Shown here: positions 16,816 through 26,467 of the stretch, piece by piece | Position numbering within the stretch: position 1 is the stretch's first letter | Layout: the number at the start of each line of letters is the position of its first letter | DNA from: JBMOUD01 sp049319665 | GTDB taxonomy: Bacteria > Pseudomonadota > Gammaproteobacteria > Enterobacterales > Enterobacteriaceae | NCBI RefSeq assembly: GCF_049319665.1 | Contig: NZ_JBMOUD010000014.1 | Location: 67,272-131,271 of the forward strand | Reading direction: 5' to 3' | DNA length: 64,000 nucleotides | Program-made: the position numbers and the translations under genes | The notes under the pieces: generated by a model | What the model was told of the DNA's origin: nothing | Seen by the model: the letters and a program-made list of their open reading frames with translations, nothing else | Database searches by the model: none

Positions 16816-18687
16816 ATGGACAGTAAACTGCTCGAATATTACAACCGTGAACTGGCATATCTGCGTGAAATGGGCGCGGAATTTGCCGAACGTTACCCCA
16901 AAGTGGCCGGGCGTCTTGGCATGCGCGGTATCGAAGTCGCTGACCCCTATGTTGAACGCTTGATGGAAGGTTTTGCCTTTCTGACCTCGCGCGTACAACT
17001 GAAAATGGATGCTGAGTTCCCGCGTTTTTCGCAGCGTTTATTGGAAATGATCGCCCCAAACTATTTGGCACCTACGCCGTCGATGGCCATTGCTGAACTG
17101 CATCCAGATAATGGCAAAGGCGATTTGAGCAACGGCTTTGTGGTGCCACGTGGCACGATGATGGACAGTCAGGCGCTGAAAAAAAACGGCGTGACGTGCA
17201 GCTACACCACCGCACACGACGTTACCCTGCTGCCGCTGACTATCAGTCAGGTAGAACTCGGCGGCGTGCCCGCCGATGCGCCGCTTAGTCAGTTGGGGTT
17301 AAGCCAGCGTGGTGCAGTCAGTGCATTACGTATTCGCGTGGCCTGTGACGGGCCGGTGAATCTGGCGCATCTTGATTTCAATCGCCTGGACTTGTTCTTG
17401 AGCGGGCCGGATATTCAGGCGCTAAAACTCCTCGAATTGTTGATGGAACATCAGGTCGGGATCTTCTGCCAAAGCGTGGGGGCTAACCCGCAGCGTATTG
17501 TGCTCAAAGATGATGCTTTACGTCAGGAAGGATTCGCCGCCGATCAGGCGCTGTTGCCAGATGACTTACGTAACTTCGACGGCTATCGCTTGCTACAAGA
17601 GTATTTTGCTTTCCCGGCGCGTTTTCAGTTTATTAGCGTCAGCGGTTTACGGCCTTTACTGGCACCAAGCGGCGAGGCAAAAGCCTTCGACATTATTGTT
17701 TTACTGGACAAGACCGACACCCAGCTTGAGCGCGTCGTTGATAAAAGCCATCTTGCGCTGCACTGCACGCCGGTGATTAACCTGTTTCCGAAAATAGCCG
17801 AGCGGCAAAAAATCAGCGATAGCCAGCATGAATATCATCTGGTGGTGGATAATATTCGCCCGCTGGATTACGAAATTTTTGCTGTCAACAAGCTGTATGC
17901 CAGCGTTGACGGCCAGCGTGATGACCAGGTATTTCGCCCATTCTGGAGTACCTGGAGCCGTGATGATGGCAACTATGGCGCGTATTTCTCGCTGCGCCGC
18001 GAACAGCGTGCACTCTCAGAACACGCGCTACGCTACGGTACGCGTACCGGCTATGTAGGCTCTGAAGTGTTTGCCTCGCTGGTGGATGAACATCACACCC
18101 CGTGGCGCGATGATTTGCGCTATATCACCGCAGAAGTGCTGTGTACCAGCCGTGATTTGCCGCTGATGTTACAGCAGGATTTGGGGCAGTTTGTGTTGGC
18201 GGACTCTTTGCCTGTGCGTTCACTTACGCTGCGCAACGGCCCAACGCCGCCACGACCTGCGCTGGCCGAAGGACTGAGTACCTGGCGGTTGATCAGTCAA
18301 TTGCAGATGAACTATTTAAGCCTGATGGACAGCGAAGAGGGCGAAGGGGCGGCGGCATTACGTCAATTGCTGGGTCTGTATGCGCAACTGGCCGATGCGC
18401 CGGTGGCACGACAAATCGAAGGTATCCGCCACTGCGTACTGGAACCGGTTCATCGCCGGGTACCCGAACCGGGGCCGATAGTGTTTGCCCGCGGCGTGGG
18501 TATCACGCTGACCGTCGATGAACAGGCATTCTCTGGCTCAAGCCCGTGGTTACTCGGTAGCGTGCTCGAGCGTATGTTTGCTCGTCTGGTGGCCTTAAAC
18601 AGTTTTACCGAGTTCACGCTCAAGAGCCAACAGCGCGGTGAAATAGGCTATTGGGCGCCGCGCATGGGTAAAAGGGCGCTGATATGA
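16816..18687 (+). CDS. tssF: T6SS baseplate protein TssF
   Basis: 623-residue TssF (VasA/ImpG). The opening LLEYYNRELAYLREMGAEFA and the segment RLLEMIAPNYLAPTPSMAI are family hallmarks. TssF pairs with TssG and TssE to form the baseplate wedge and contacts TssK. The start follows tssE by 2 bp with a GGGG-containing Shine-Dalgarno, and its stop overlaps the tssG start by 4 bp. Confidence 0.95.
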   Translation: MDSKLLEYYNRELAYLREMGAEFAERYPKVAGRLGMRGIEVADPYVERLMEGFAFLTSRVQLKMDAEFPRFSQRLLEMIAPNYLAPTPSMAIAELHPDNGKGDLSNGFVVPRGTMMDSQALKKNGVTCSYTTAHDVTLLPLTISQVELGGVPADAPLSQLGLSQRGAVSALRIRVACDGPVNLAHLDFNRLDLFLSGPDIQALKLLELLMEHQVGIFCQSVGANPQRIVLKDDALRQEGFAADQALLPDDLRNFDGYRLLQEYFAFPARFQFISVSGLRPLLAPSGEAKAFDIIVLLDKTDTQLERVVDKSHLALHCTPVINLFPKIAERQKISDSQHEYHLVVDNIRPLDYEIFAVNKLYASVDGQRDDQVFRPFWSTWSRDDGNYGAYFSLRREQRALSEHALRYGTRTGYVGSEVFASLVDEHHTPWRDDLRYITAEVLCTSRDLPLMLQQDLGQFVLADSLPVRSLTLRNGPTPPRPALAEGLSTWRLISQLQMNYLSLMDSEEGEGAAALRQLLGLYAQLADAPVARQIEGIRHCVLEPVHRRVPEPGPIVFARGVGITLTVDEQAFSGSSPWLLGSVLERMFARLVALNSFTEFTLKSQQRGEIGYWAPRMGKRALI

Positions 18688-19769
18688 GTGACGCCGGGCA
18701 CAATGCCGAATACCACGGCGACAATCAAGCTGAGCCAAACGTCGAGCCTATTCGTCGCCTGACGCGCTTACCGGCGAATTTCTGGGATGCCTTAATGGCT
18801 GCGCCCTGGCGCTATGACTTGTTCCAGTTGTTGCGTCGTTTGGATGCCCAGGGGGGAGAGCGCTACCCGCTGGGACGTGCTCCGCTACCGCGTTTTGAGC
18901 CGTTGCGTATCGGCCAGCATCCTTCTATGGCGTTTGCGCCTTCGACGCTGGCAAACGTCAGCGTACGAGAAAACACCTCGTTGCATGAGGTATCGATTTT
19001 CAGCTTTGGCCTGTTTGGGCCGAATGGTCCGCTGCCGGTGCATATGACTGAATATGCCCGCGAGCGCATTTATCACCACCAAGACGATAGCCTGAGTGCC
19101 TTCGCCGATATTTTTCAACATCGCCTGACGCTGCTGTTCTTTCGCGCCTGGGCCGATGCCCAGCCGACCGCCTCGCTAGATCGCGGTGATAATAAGCGCT
19201 TTGAGCAGTATCTGGCATCGCTTATCGGTATGGGGCAGCCGGGGCAGCTTGAAAAGGGCAGTCTTAACGATCATGCGCGTTTTAACCTTGCCGGGCATCT
19301 CACGCGCAATGGGCGAGATGCTGAAGGGCTGGTGAAAATTTTACGTCATTACTTCCAGGTGCCCGTCACCTTGGTTGAAAACGTGCCGCAGTGGATGCCA
19401 CTTTCTACAAGGGAACAAGCACAGTTGGGGGCCGGCCGCCGCCTGCCGCGTATGGGGCAATCGGCGTTTCTGGGCGTTGCGGTACGCGACGTACAGCACA
19501 AATTTCGCCTCGAACTCGGGCCATTAGATCTCGAAACCTATCAGCGCTTTTTACCCGGTTCCCCTTGGGTGACCGAGTTACGCGACTGGCTGCGTCAGTA
19601 TTTGGGTATCGAATTTCAGTGGGATGTGCGCCTGTTGCTCAGTGAAGAGGCAGTCGCGGGTACCGCGCTCGGTGGGCAAACCCGCCTCGGTTATAGCACC
19701 TGGCTGGGGCATCAGCCGCAGCCGCAAGCGCGTGGAGATCTGTGCTTTAGCCTGGAAAACCCGGCATAA
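18684..19769 (+). CDS. tssG: T6SS baseplate protein TssG
   Basis: 361-residue TssG (VasB/ImpH). Typical blocks are WRYDLFQLLRRLDAQGGERY, IFSFGLFGPNGPLPVHMTEY and RFLPGSPWVTELRDWLRQYL. It is the partner of TssF in the wedge complex. The N-terminal 25 residues are acidic/polar and extend beyond the usual start; the next in-frame ATG is far inside the conserved domain, so the annotated start stands. Confidence 0.94.
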   Translation: MSDAGHNAEYHGDNQAEPNVEPIRRLTRLPANFWDALMAAPWRYDLFQLLRRLDAQGGERYPLGRAPLPRFEPLRIGQHPSMAFAPSTLANVSVRENTSLHEVSIFSFGLFGPNGPLPVHMTEYARERIYHHQDDSLSAFADIFQHRLTLLFFRAWADAQPTASLDRGDNKRFEQYLASLIGMGQPGQLEKGSLNDHARFNLAGHLTRNGRDAEGLVKILRHYFQVPVTLVENVPQWMPLSTREQAQLGAGRRLPRMGQSAFLGVAVRDVQHKFRLELGPLDLETYQRFLPGSPWVTELRDWLRQYLGIEFQWDVRLLLSEEAVAGTALGGQTRLGYSTWLGHQPQPQARGDLCFSLENPA

Positions 19770-19838
19770 ATTTTATCTCTGGGTTATCGATATTTTTGTT
19801 TGTCGTGTCAATCACGCTCATTATCAATGGAACCGATT

Positions 19839-22451
19839 ATGTCTGAAATCAGCCGCGCCGTACTGTTCGGCAAACTGGATACGCTGCTCTTTACCTCGCT
19901 GGAAAGCGCGACGGCATTTTGTAAGTTGCGTGGTAACCCTTATGTGGAGCTGGTGCACTGGCTGCATCAATTAATGCAACAGCAGGACGGCGATTTACAA
20001 CAGCTTATCCGCCATTTCTCCCTCGATGAGCAGGTACTGACTCGCGATATCGTCGCGGCGTTAGACCGTCTGCCGCGCGGGGCGAGCTCGGTTTCTGACC
20101 TCTCTGAACATATCGACAACGCCGTAGAACGCGCCTGGGTTTATGGCTCGCTGAAATTTGGCGTCAGCCGCATTCGCGGTGGTCATCTGCTGATCGGCAT
20201 ATTAAAAACCTGGAATCTGGCTAACGTGCTCAAGAGCATCTCCAGCCAGTTTGAACGCATCAATCCAGACGCGCTGTTTGACAACTTCGACACTGTTTTT
20301 GCGGCCAGCAAAGAAACTCAGCAGGTCGTGACTGCGGCGTCTGAGGCAGGAGCACCGCCAACGCAGCAAGGTACGCTGGCGCAATATGGTCAGGATCTCA
20401 CTGCCCGTGCGCGTGACGGCAAAATTGACCCGGTCGTCGGCCGTGATGAAGAGATCCGCCAGATGGTGGATATCCTGATGCGCCGCCGCCAGAACAACCC
20501 ATTACTGACCGGTGAAGCCGGTGTTGGCAAAACGGCGGTAGTGGAAGGATTGGCGCTGCGTATTGCCAGCGGCGATGTGCCAGAGCCGTTGCAAAATGTT
20601 CAGCTGTGGCTGCTCGATATTGGCATGCTGCAAGCCGGTGCCGGGATGAAAGGCGAATTTGAAGCGCGTTTGCAGGCGCTGATTAACGAAGTGCAATCGA
20701 GCCCAACGCCGATTGTATTGTTTATCGATGAAATTCATACCCTGATTGGCGCGGGTGGTCAGCAGGGTACCGGTGATGCTGCCAACCTGTTAAAACCAGC
20801 GTTAGCGCGTGGCCAGTTGCGTACCATTGGCGCGACGACGTGGGCTGAATACAAAAAATATATTGAGAAAGACCCGGCGTTGACCCGCCGCTTCCAAACC
20901 GTTCAGGTGCATGAGCCGGACGAAGCGAAAGCGGTATTGATGCTACGCAGTACGGTATCGCCGTTGGAACAGCATCACCATGTGCTGTTGCTTGATGAAG
21001 CGGTTAGCGCGGCGGTGAAACTTTCCCATCGCTATATTCCCGCTCGTCAGTTGCCGGACAAAGCCGTGGCACTGCTCGATACCGCCTGTGCACGCGTCGC
21101 CGTTAGCCAAAGTGCACCGCCTGCTCAGCTTGAAGATTGCCTGCATCGTATTGCCGCGCTGGAAGTGGAAACCGATATCGCCGAACGTGAAGCTCGTGTG
21201 GCGATTGGCGATAGCGACCGCGTGGCGCGTTTGAACGCCGAGCGTGAAACACTGGAAGCCGATCGTGATGCGTTGACCGAACGCTGGCAGCAAGAGCGTA
21301 CGCTGGTTGACGCTATTATCGAATTGCGTGCGCAACTGCATCTGGCCGACGAAGAGGCCTCAGCCGAGCTACGTGAGCAGCTTAGCGAGCGTCAGCAAGC
21401 CTTAGCCGATGTACAAGGCGATGAGCCGCTGCTATTTGCCGCTGTCGATGCCAATGTTGTCGCGGCGGTGGTCTCAGATTGGACCGGTATTCCACTGGGC
21501 CGCATGGTGAAAAACGAAATCGATGCGGTACTTCATCTGGCCGATACGTTGAACCAGCGGGTGATTGGTCAGCGTCACGGGCTAGAATTGATTGCTAAGC
21601 GCGTACAGACTTCCCGTGCACGTCTTGATGACCCGAATAAACCGGTCGGCGTATTTATGCTGTGTGGTCCGTCGGGCGTCGGTAAAACCGAAACCGCGCT
21701 GGCACTCGCCGAGTCCTTATATGGTGGCGAGCAAAATGTTATTACCATCAACATGAGTGAATTCCAGGAAGCGCATACCGTTTCGACCCTCAAAGGCGCC
21801 CCTCCGGGCTATGTGGGTTACGGTGAAGGCGGGGTATTGACCGAGGCGGTGCGTCGTCGACCTTATAGCGTGGTGCTGCTCGACGAGATCGAAAAAGCGC
21901 ACCCAGATGTACACGAAATCTTCTTCCAGGTGTTTGATAAAGGCTGGATGGAAGATGGTGAAGGACGACATATTGATTTCCGTAATACCATCATTATTCT
22001 AACCTCCAACGTCGGTACTGAACTTATCAGCGCAATGTGTGCTGACCCGGATTTAATGCCTGAACCCGAGGCATTATCCACGGCGTTGCGTCCGCCGTTA
22101 TTGCAGGTGTTCCCGCCTGCACTATTGGGGCGTTTGTTGGTGGTGCCTTATTACCCATTGAGCGATACGATGTTGGCAGAAATTGTGCGTTTGCAGCTTA
22201 AACGTATCCAACGCCGCTTGGCTGATAATCACGGCATTGTTTCCGATGTGGACGACAGCGTGATTGAGCAAATTGTCCAGCGTTGTACTGAAGTTGAGTC
22301 GGGTGGCCGCATGGTTGACGCCATCCTCACGAATACCTTATTGCCGCAGATGAGCCAAATACTGCTCACTGCCAGCGCACGTGACGAGAAATACCGTCGC
22401 CTGCGCGTAACCTTTGAACTGGGTGAATTTCACTGTCAGTTTGTGGCATAA
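19839..22451 (+). CDS. tssH: T6SS sheath-recycling AAA+ ATPase ClpV (TssH)
   Basis: 870-residue ClpB-like double AAA+ ATPase that extracts TssC from contracted sheaths. An N-terminal ClpN domain occupies about residues 1-150. Walker A motifs GEAGVGKTAVVEG and GPSGVGKTETAL mark the two ATPase modules, with Walker B elements VLFIDEIHT and VVLLDEIEKAH; a coiled-coil middle region lies between. The start at 19839 is preferred over the in-frame TTG at 19800, since GGAA (19829-19832) precedes it and MSEISRAVLFGKL aligns with the family N-terminus. Confidence 0.95.
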   Translation: MSEISRAVLFGKLDTLLFTSLESATAFCKLRGNPYVELVHWLHQLMQQQDGDLQQLIRHFSLDEQVLTRDIVAALDRLPRGASSVSDLSEHIDNAVERAWVYGSLKFGVSRIRGGHLLIGILKTWNLANVLKSISSQFERINPDALFDNFDTVFAASKETQQVVTAASEAGAPPTQQGTLAQYGQDLTARARDGKIDPVVGRDEEIRQMVDILMRRRQNNPLLTGEAGVGKTAVVEGLALRIASGDVPEPLQNVQLWLLDIGMLQAGAGMKGEFEARLQALINEVQSSPTPIVLFIDEIHTLIGAGGQQGTGDAANLLKPALARGQLRTIGATTWAEYKKYIEKDPALTRRFQTVQVHEPDEAKAVLMLRSTVSPLEQHHHVLLLDEAVSAAVKLSHRYIPARQLPDKAVALLDTACARVAVSQSAPPAQLEDCLHRIAALEVETDIAEREARVAIGDSDRVARLNAERETLEADRDALTERWQQERTLVDAIIELRAQLHLADEEASAELREQLSERQQALADVQGDEPLLFAAVDANVVAAVVSDWTGIPLGRMVKNEIDAVLHLADTLNQRVIGQRHGLELIAKRVQTSRARLDDPNKPVGVFMLCGPSGVGKTETALALAESLYGGEQNVITINMSEFQEAHTVSTLKGAPPGYVGYGEGGVLTEAVRRRPYSVVLLDEIEKAHPDVHEIFFQVFDKGWMEDGEGRHIDFRNTIIILTSNVGTELISAMCADPDLMPEPEALSTALRPPLLQVFPPALLGRLLVVPYYPLSDTMLAEIVRLQLKRIQRRLADNHGIVSDVDDSVIEQIVQRCTEVESGGRMVDAILTNTLLPQMSQILLTASARDEKYRRLRVTFELGEFHCQFVA

Positions 22452-22477
22452 CGCCATCATCGAGAGAGTTTTCCAAT

Positions 22478-23869
22478 ATGACGGATCACGATAACAACCG
22501 GAATGTACCGAACGCACTACCGCCGGGGTACCGTTTTAACGAGTTTGAGATTAAGGAAGTGATTGGTGATGGTGGTTTTGGCATTGTTTACCGTGCCTGG
22601 GACCATCAACTAGAACGTACTATTGCGATTAAAGAGTTTATGCCCTCGTCATTGGCGGTGCGCAATCCGGATATGCGTCTGGTGCTGCGTAGCGAACGCT
22701 TTAGCAAGGCATTTACCGCCGGACTGAACAGTTTTATTCAGGAAGCTCGCCTATTAGCGCGTTTTAACCACCCGAACCTGCTGCACGTTCTGCGTTTTTG
22801 GGTGCAAAACGACACCGCTTATATGGGTACTGTATTTTATAGCGGCACCACGCTATCGCGTCTGCGTGAGAAAAACCCGCAACTGATCAACGAAGCCTGG
22901 ATCCGTCGTACCTTGCCGATGCTCTTTGGGGCCATTAAAACCATTCATAACGAAGGTTACCTGCATCGCGATATCTCGCTCGATAACATCCAGATTAAGG
23001 ATGATGGCTTACCCGTGGTGCTTGATTTTGGCTCTGCGCGCCGCAGTATTGGTAATGTTTCGGACGAAACAGAAACGATGCTGCGTCCGGGCTTTGCGCC
23101 TATCGAGCAATACACCGATGAAAACGAAAGCGAGCAGGGACCATGGACCGACATTTATGCCCTCGGTGCCGTGCTGCATACCCTGATCGTCGGCACACCG
23201 CCGCCGGTTAGCGTGGTGCGCAGTATTGAGGACAGCTACCAGCCATTGGCGGAGCGTCGACCAGCCGGTTATTCATTGCCGCTGTTGCAAGCCGTAGATC
23301 GCGCGTTGGCGCTAAGAATGGAAGATCGTCCGCAGACTATCGATGAATTTGCTGCGCTGATTGAAATGCCGGTTGCGGGTATTGATGATGTATTAAGCAG
23401 CAAAAAACCGGGCACGATGCTGATGCCGGTCGAAGACGATGCGCCAACGGCGGGTCGCAACTGGAAACGTTACAAGCTGCCTGCGTTGGTAGCAGGCGGT
23501 GTGCTGGTGGGGCTGATTGCCGGTGGTCTTATCTTCAGCGGTGGCAGCCATCAGGCGCCAGAAAGTAACACCGCTGAGAACAAGCCAGTAAAACAGGCCA
23601 CAAGCAGCACGAATAGCCAGGCCAACAACAGCAATGCTGCGCCGGGTGCCACGCAGTCGCTATCGCAGATTTATATCCGCCTGCGTGACGGCGAGCAACT
23701 GTCGGTCAATGGTAAATCTCAGGCGGTGATACCTTCAGCCAATGGCTTCGCCTTGTTACAACTTCCGTCTGGGCAATATGAATTCACTATTCAGGGCCAT
23801 GATCACTCTCGCAGCCAAGCGCTGACCGTTGATAAAACAGGCACCTGGCTTATCAATCCTCAAAGTTAA
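22478..23869 (+). CDS. ppkA: T6SS serine/threonine protein kinase PpkA
   Basis: 463-residue membrane-anchored Hanks-type kinase. The glycine loop (GDGGFGIVYRAWD), catalytic lysine (AIKEFMP), HRDISLDN and DFGSARR motifs are intact, so it should be active; note Asp-Ile-Ser in place of the usual Asp-Leu-Lys in the catalytic loop, which still leaves an Asn four residues on. A transmembrane helix at about residues 331-352 separates the cytoplasmic kinase from a roughly 110-residue periplasmic tail with a C-terminal beta-rich domain (IYIRLRDGEQLSVNG onward). It would phosphorylate the FHA protein; PppA reverses this. Confidence 0.92.
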   Translation: MTDHDNNRNVPNALPPGYRFNEFEIKEVIGDGGFGIVYRAWDHQLERTIAIKEFMPSSLAVRNPDMRLVLRSERFSKAFTAGLNSFIQEARLLARFNHPNLLHVLRFWVQNDTAYMGTVFYSGTTLSRLREKNPQLINEAWIRRTLPMLFGAIKTIHNEGYLHRDISLDNIQIKDDGLPVVLDFGSARRSIGNVSDETETMLRPGFAPIEQYTDENESEQGPWTDIYALGAVLHTLIVGTPPPVSVVRSIEDSYQPLAERRPAGYSLPLLQAVDRALALRMEDRPQTIDEFAALIEMPVAGIDDVLSSKKPGTMLMPVEDDAPTAGRNWKRYKLPALVAGGVLVGLIAGGLIFSGGSHQAPESNTAENKPVKQATSSTNSQANNSNAAPGATQSLSQIYIRLRDGEQLSVNGKSQAVIPSANGFALLQLPSGQYEFTIQGHDHSRSQALTVDKTGTWLINPQS

Positions 23870-23877
23870 TCTTCAGC

Positions 23878-24006
23878 ACGGTACTCTACCCAAGAAACTG
23901 CAAGATGCAGGTAAGCGGCAAACAGAGGCCCCAACGGGGCGAGGCTCAAGGATGAGCCGAGTCACTGCAGCCAACACCTCTACATCTTGAAGTATGACGG
24001 GTATAT
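23878..24006. repeat. Yersinia/Serratia-type intergenic palindromic repeat
   Basis: The gap between ppkA and vgrG has imperfectly complementary ends: TACCCAAGAAACTGCAAGATG near 23885 and CATCTTGAAGTATGACGGGTAT near 23985. Inside are GGCCCCAACGGGGC and other short inverted segments. The outer ends match an abundant mobile palindromic repeat known from intergenic regions of Yersinia and Serratia relatives. It would form an extended hairpin in the ppkA-vgrG transcript. Confidence 0.65.
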
Positions 24007-24029
24007 ACCTCTCCATCCGGGATATCTCT

Positions 24030-25955
24030 ATGCTTAACCGTATCACTGTGCAATTACCTGTAGAGGGATTGCTTTTCTGGAACATGTCAGGTCGCGAAGC
24101 GCTGTCCGAGTCCTTTGCGTTGACGGTCACGTTGCTTGGCACCGATGCGCGTATCGACCGTAGTAAACTGCTGGGGCAGCCGATAACCGTCACCATCCCT
24201 ACGCAGAACTTGATGAGCAACCGTTATATCAACGGCAAAGTGACCCGTGTTGCAGTCAGCGCCGTGGAGCTGACGGGGACGCGTTACGCAGTGTATACCC
24301 TGACGGTAGAATCAGACTTGTGGCCGATGAAGCGGGATAAAAACCTGCGCATCTTCCAGGGCCAAACGGTGCCGCAAATCGTTAAAACCCTGCTCGGTGA
24401 ATACCAAGTCAATATCGAAGATAAGCTGACCGGTAGCTATCGGGTGTGGGACTACTGCGTGCAGTATCAGGAAAGCAGCTTTGATTTCATCAGCCGCTTG
24501 ATGGAACTCGAAGGTATTACCTACCATTTCCAGCACCAGCCTGACAGCCACACCATCATATTGACCGATGCCGCCACTCAGCATCAGCCGTTTGCCGGTT
24601 ATGAGACGATCCCTTATCACCAAACGCCATCGGGCGGCAGCACCGACGAAGAAGGGATTGGCCAGTGGGCGCTGGAAGATAACGTCACGCCGGGGATTTA
24701 TAGCCTCGACGATTACGACTTCCGCAAACCTAATGCCTGGATGTTCCAGGCGCGTCAGAACCCCTCTTCTCCGGTGCCGGGCAGCATCGACGTATATGAC
24801 TGGCCAGGCCGTTTTGTCGAACATGGCCACGGTGAGTTCTATGCCCGCATCCATCAGGAACGCTGGCAGGTCGAGCATCAGTTGATCCACGGTACCGCCA
24901 CCGCGATTGGCGTGGCACCGGGCAATACTTTCGCATTGACTAACGCACCGTTCTTCAGTGATAACGGCGAATACCTGACGACTGAAGCGACGTATTACTT
25001 CGAAGAGAACCGCTATTCCAGCGGTAACGATGGTGAGACGGTACACCGTGTTGATTTCACCGTTATTCCCTCCAACATTCCGTTCCGCCCGCTGCAAACT
25101 ACGCCGTGGCCGCGTACCTACGGCCCGCAAACGGCAAAAGTGGTGGGGCCGAAGGGCGAGAGCATCTGGACCGATAAATATGGCCGCGTGAAAGTAAAAT
25201 TCCACTGGGACCGTTTAGCCAAGGGCGACGACACCAGCTCCTGCTGGGTGCGTGTTTCCAGCGCCTGGGCCGGTCAAGGCTTCGGTGGCGTGCAGGTTCC
25301 ACGCGTTGGCGATGAAGTGGTGATCGACTTTATCAACGGCGACCCGGACCGTCCGATCATCACCGGCCGCGTCTACAACGAAGCCAGCATGCCGCCGTGG
25401 GCGCTGCCAGCCGCCGCAACGCAGATGGGCTTCCTCAGCCGCTCCAAAGATGGCTCTACAGACAGCGCCAACGCCCTGCGCTTTGAAGACCGCGCCGGTG
25501 AAGAACACGTCTGGATCCAGGCTCAGCGTGATATGGACGTTAACGTGAAAAACGATGCCAGCCAGTCGATTGGCAGTAATAACAGTCATTACACGGCAGG
25601 TAATGAGCAGTATCGGGTGGAAACCGATCGTACCCACGCGGTCAAGGGCAAGGAAGTACGTGTCATCGGGCAAGATAAAACGGATGCCGCGGCAAATAAT
25701 CATATTGTAGGGGCGGGTAATCAATTGCGTCTGCAGTGTGGCGAAAGCGTTATTGAGCTTAATGCCAGTGGTCAGATCAATATCGTTGGTAAAGGCTTTA
25801 ACCTGTTTGTGGCAGGGGAAGGGTATATTACGACTTCCGGCGGGAACCTGAATCTTAATGCCGAAGGGGCGGGAGCAGGGACTGCAGCACCGGGAGCAGG
25901 TTATCAGGGAAGTATTACTCAGGCTGTCGAAGCTCAATTCCCCCCAAAGCAATAG
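24030..25955 (+). CDS. vgrG: T6SS spike protein VgrG (TssI)
   Basis: 641-residue trimeric spike protein. The gp27-like part covers about residues 1-370 (EGLLFWNMSGREALSESFAL near the start), then the gp5 OB-fold (QTAKVVGPKGESIWTDKYGR and DEVVIDFINGDPDRPIITGR), then the beta-helix needle (IELNASGQINIVG, about 500-600). The tail is a short glycine/alanine-rich stretch, with no fused effector, so cargo must come from partners such as the PAAR-Rhs protein at 32648. Start 24030 is preferred to 23994, which lies in the intergenic repeat; GGGA sits just upstream of 24030. Confidence 0.95.
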   Translation: MLNRITVQLPVEGLLFWNMSGREALSESFALTVTLLGTDARIDRSKLLGQPITVTIPTQNLMSNRYINGKVTRVAVSAVELTGTRYAVYTLTVESDLWPMKRDKNLRIFQGQTVPQIVKTLLGEYQVNIEDKLTGSYRVWDYCVQYQESSFDFISRLMELEGITYHFQHQPDSHTIILTDAATQHQPFAGYETIPYHQTPSGGSTDEEGIGQWALEDNVTPGIYSLDDYDFRKPNAWMFQARQNPSSPVPGSIDVYDWPGRFVEHGHGEFYARIHQERWQVEHQLIHGTATAIGVAPGNTFALTNAPFFSDNGEYLTTEATYYFEENRYSSGNDGETVHRVDFTVIPSNIPFRPLQTTPWPRTYGPQTAKVVGPKGESIWTDKYGRVKVKFHWDRLAKGDDTSSCWVRVSSAWAGQGFGGVQVPRVGDEVVIDFINGDPDRPIITGRVYNEASMPPWALPAAATQMGFLSRSKDGSTDSANALRFEDRAGEEHVWIQAQRDMDVNVKNDASQSIGSNNSHYTAGNEQYRVETDRTHAVKGKEVRVIGQDKTDAAANNHIVGAGNQLRLQCGESVIELNASGQINIVGKGFNLFVAGEGYITTSGGNLNLNAEGAGAGTAAPGAGYQGSITQAVEAQFPPKQ

Positions 25956-25969
25956 GAACTCATCGCTCA

Positions 25970-25991
25970 GGCAACAGCTAAGGCTGTTGCC
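25970..25991 (+). terminator. Stem-loop after vgrG
   Basis: GGCAACAGC (25970-25978) pairs perfectly with GCTGTTGCC (25983-25991) across a 4-nt loop, 14 bases after the vgrG stop. No T-run follows, so it may stabilise the 3' end or attenuate transcription into the island. Confidence 0.5.
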
Positions 25992-26022
25992 GCTCATCCT
26001 CATACTAATACTCTGAGTTATT

Positions 26023-26376
26023 ATGGCTAAAATATTCATCTTGTGGATGACGTCACTACTGTCTTTTAATGTTTTTGCGCAAGTTAACTGTGATGCACTA
26101 GATAACCTTGCTCAGCAACAAAGCATACGTTTTGACAGCGCAGAGAATGGCTATCAGGTAAAAGGGGAAGGGCGAGCCTATTTCTATTCGGCACCGACGG
26201 CGGCCTGCGAAGATAAAAAGGTGTTCATTATTCATGGCGATAATGTGAATGCTTATCTTGATTACAATAACTATTACTATGTGATGTATTTTACTAAAGA
26301 GGGTAAGCAAGTATCCGGCTGGGTAAAACGTGATAGATTAAAAAGTAATGGCACAGGTGTGGGTGGGCAAGAATAA
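26023..26376 (+). CDS. Small exported SH3-like protein
   Basis: 117 residues with a signal peptide (cleavage near VFAQVNC, residue 19). The mature part (RAYFYSAPTAACEDKKVF ... KQVSGWVKRDRL) has the layout of a bacterial SH3-like domain, with two cysteines available for a disulphide. Lying directly behind vgrG, it is the first of a run of exported proteins that are probably immunity proteins or accessory factors; no partner effector is visible next to it. Confidence 0.55.
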   Translation: MAKIFILWMTSLLSFNVFAQVNCDALDNLAQQQSIRFDSAENGYQVKGEGRAYFYSAPTAACEDKKVFIIHGDNVNAYLDYNNYYYVMYFTKEGKQVSGWVKRDRLKSNGTGVGGQE

Positions 26377-26467
26377 AAACACCTTAATATTGTCAAAGTC
26401 ATGTCTTAATAATATCGATATATTTCATTTATCTTAGATGACGTGATTATTAGATTGAAGGGTTAAT

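Noticed and set aside
24312..25205. 297-codon antisense frame over vgrG, and similar long antisense frames over rhs (34619-35548, 35852-36646)
   Set aside because: They mirror highly coding, GC-rich genes with strong family matches on the plus strand and have no family features of their own.
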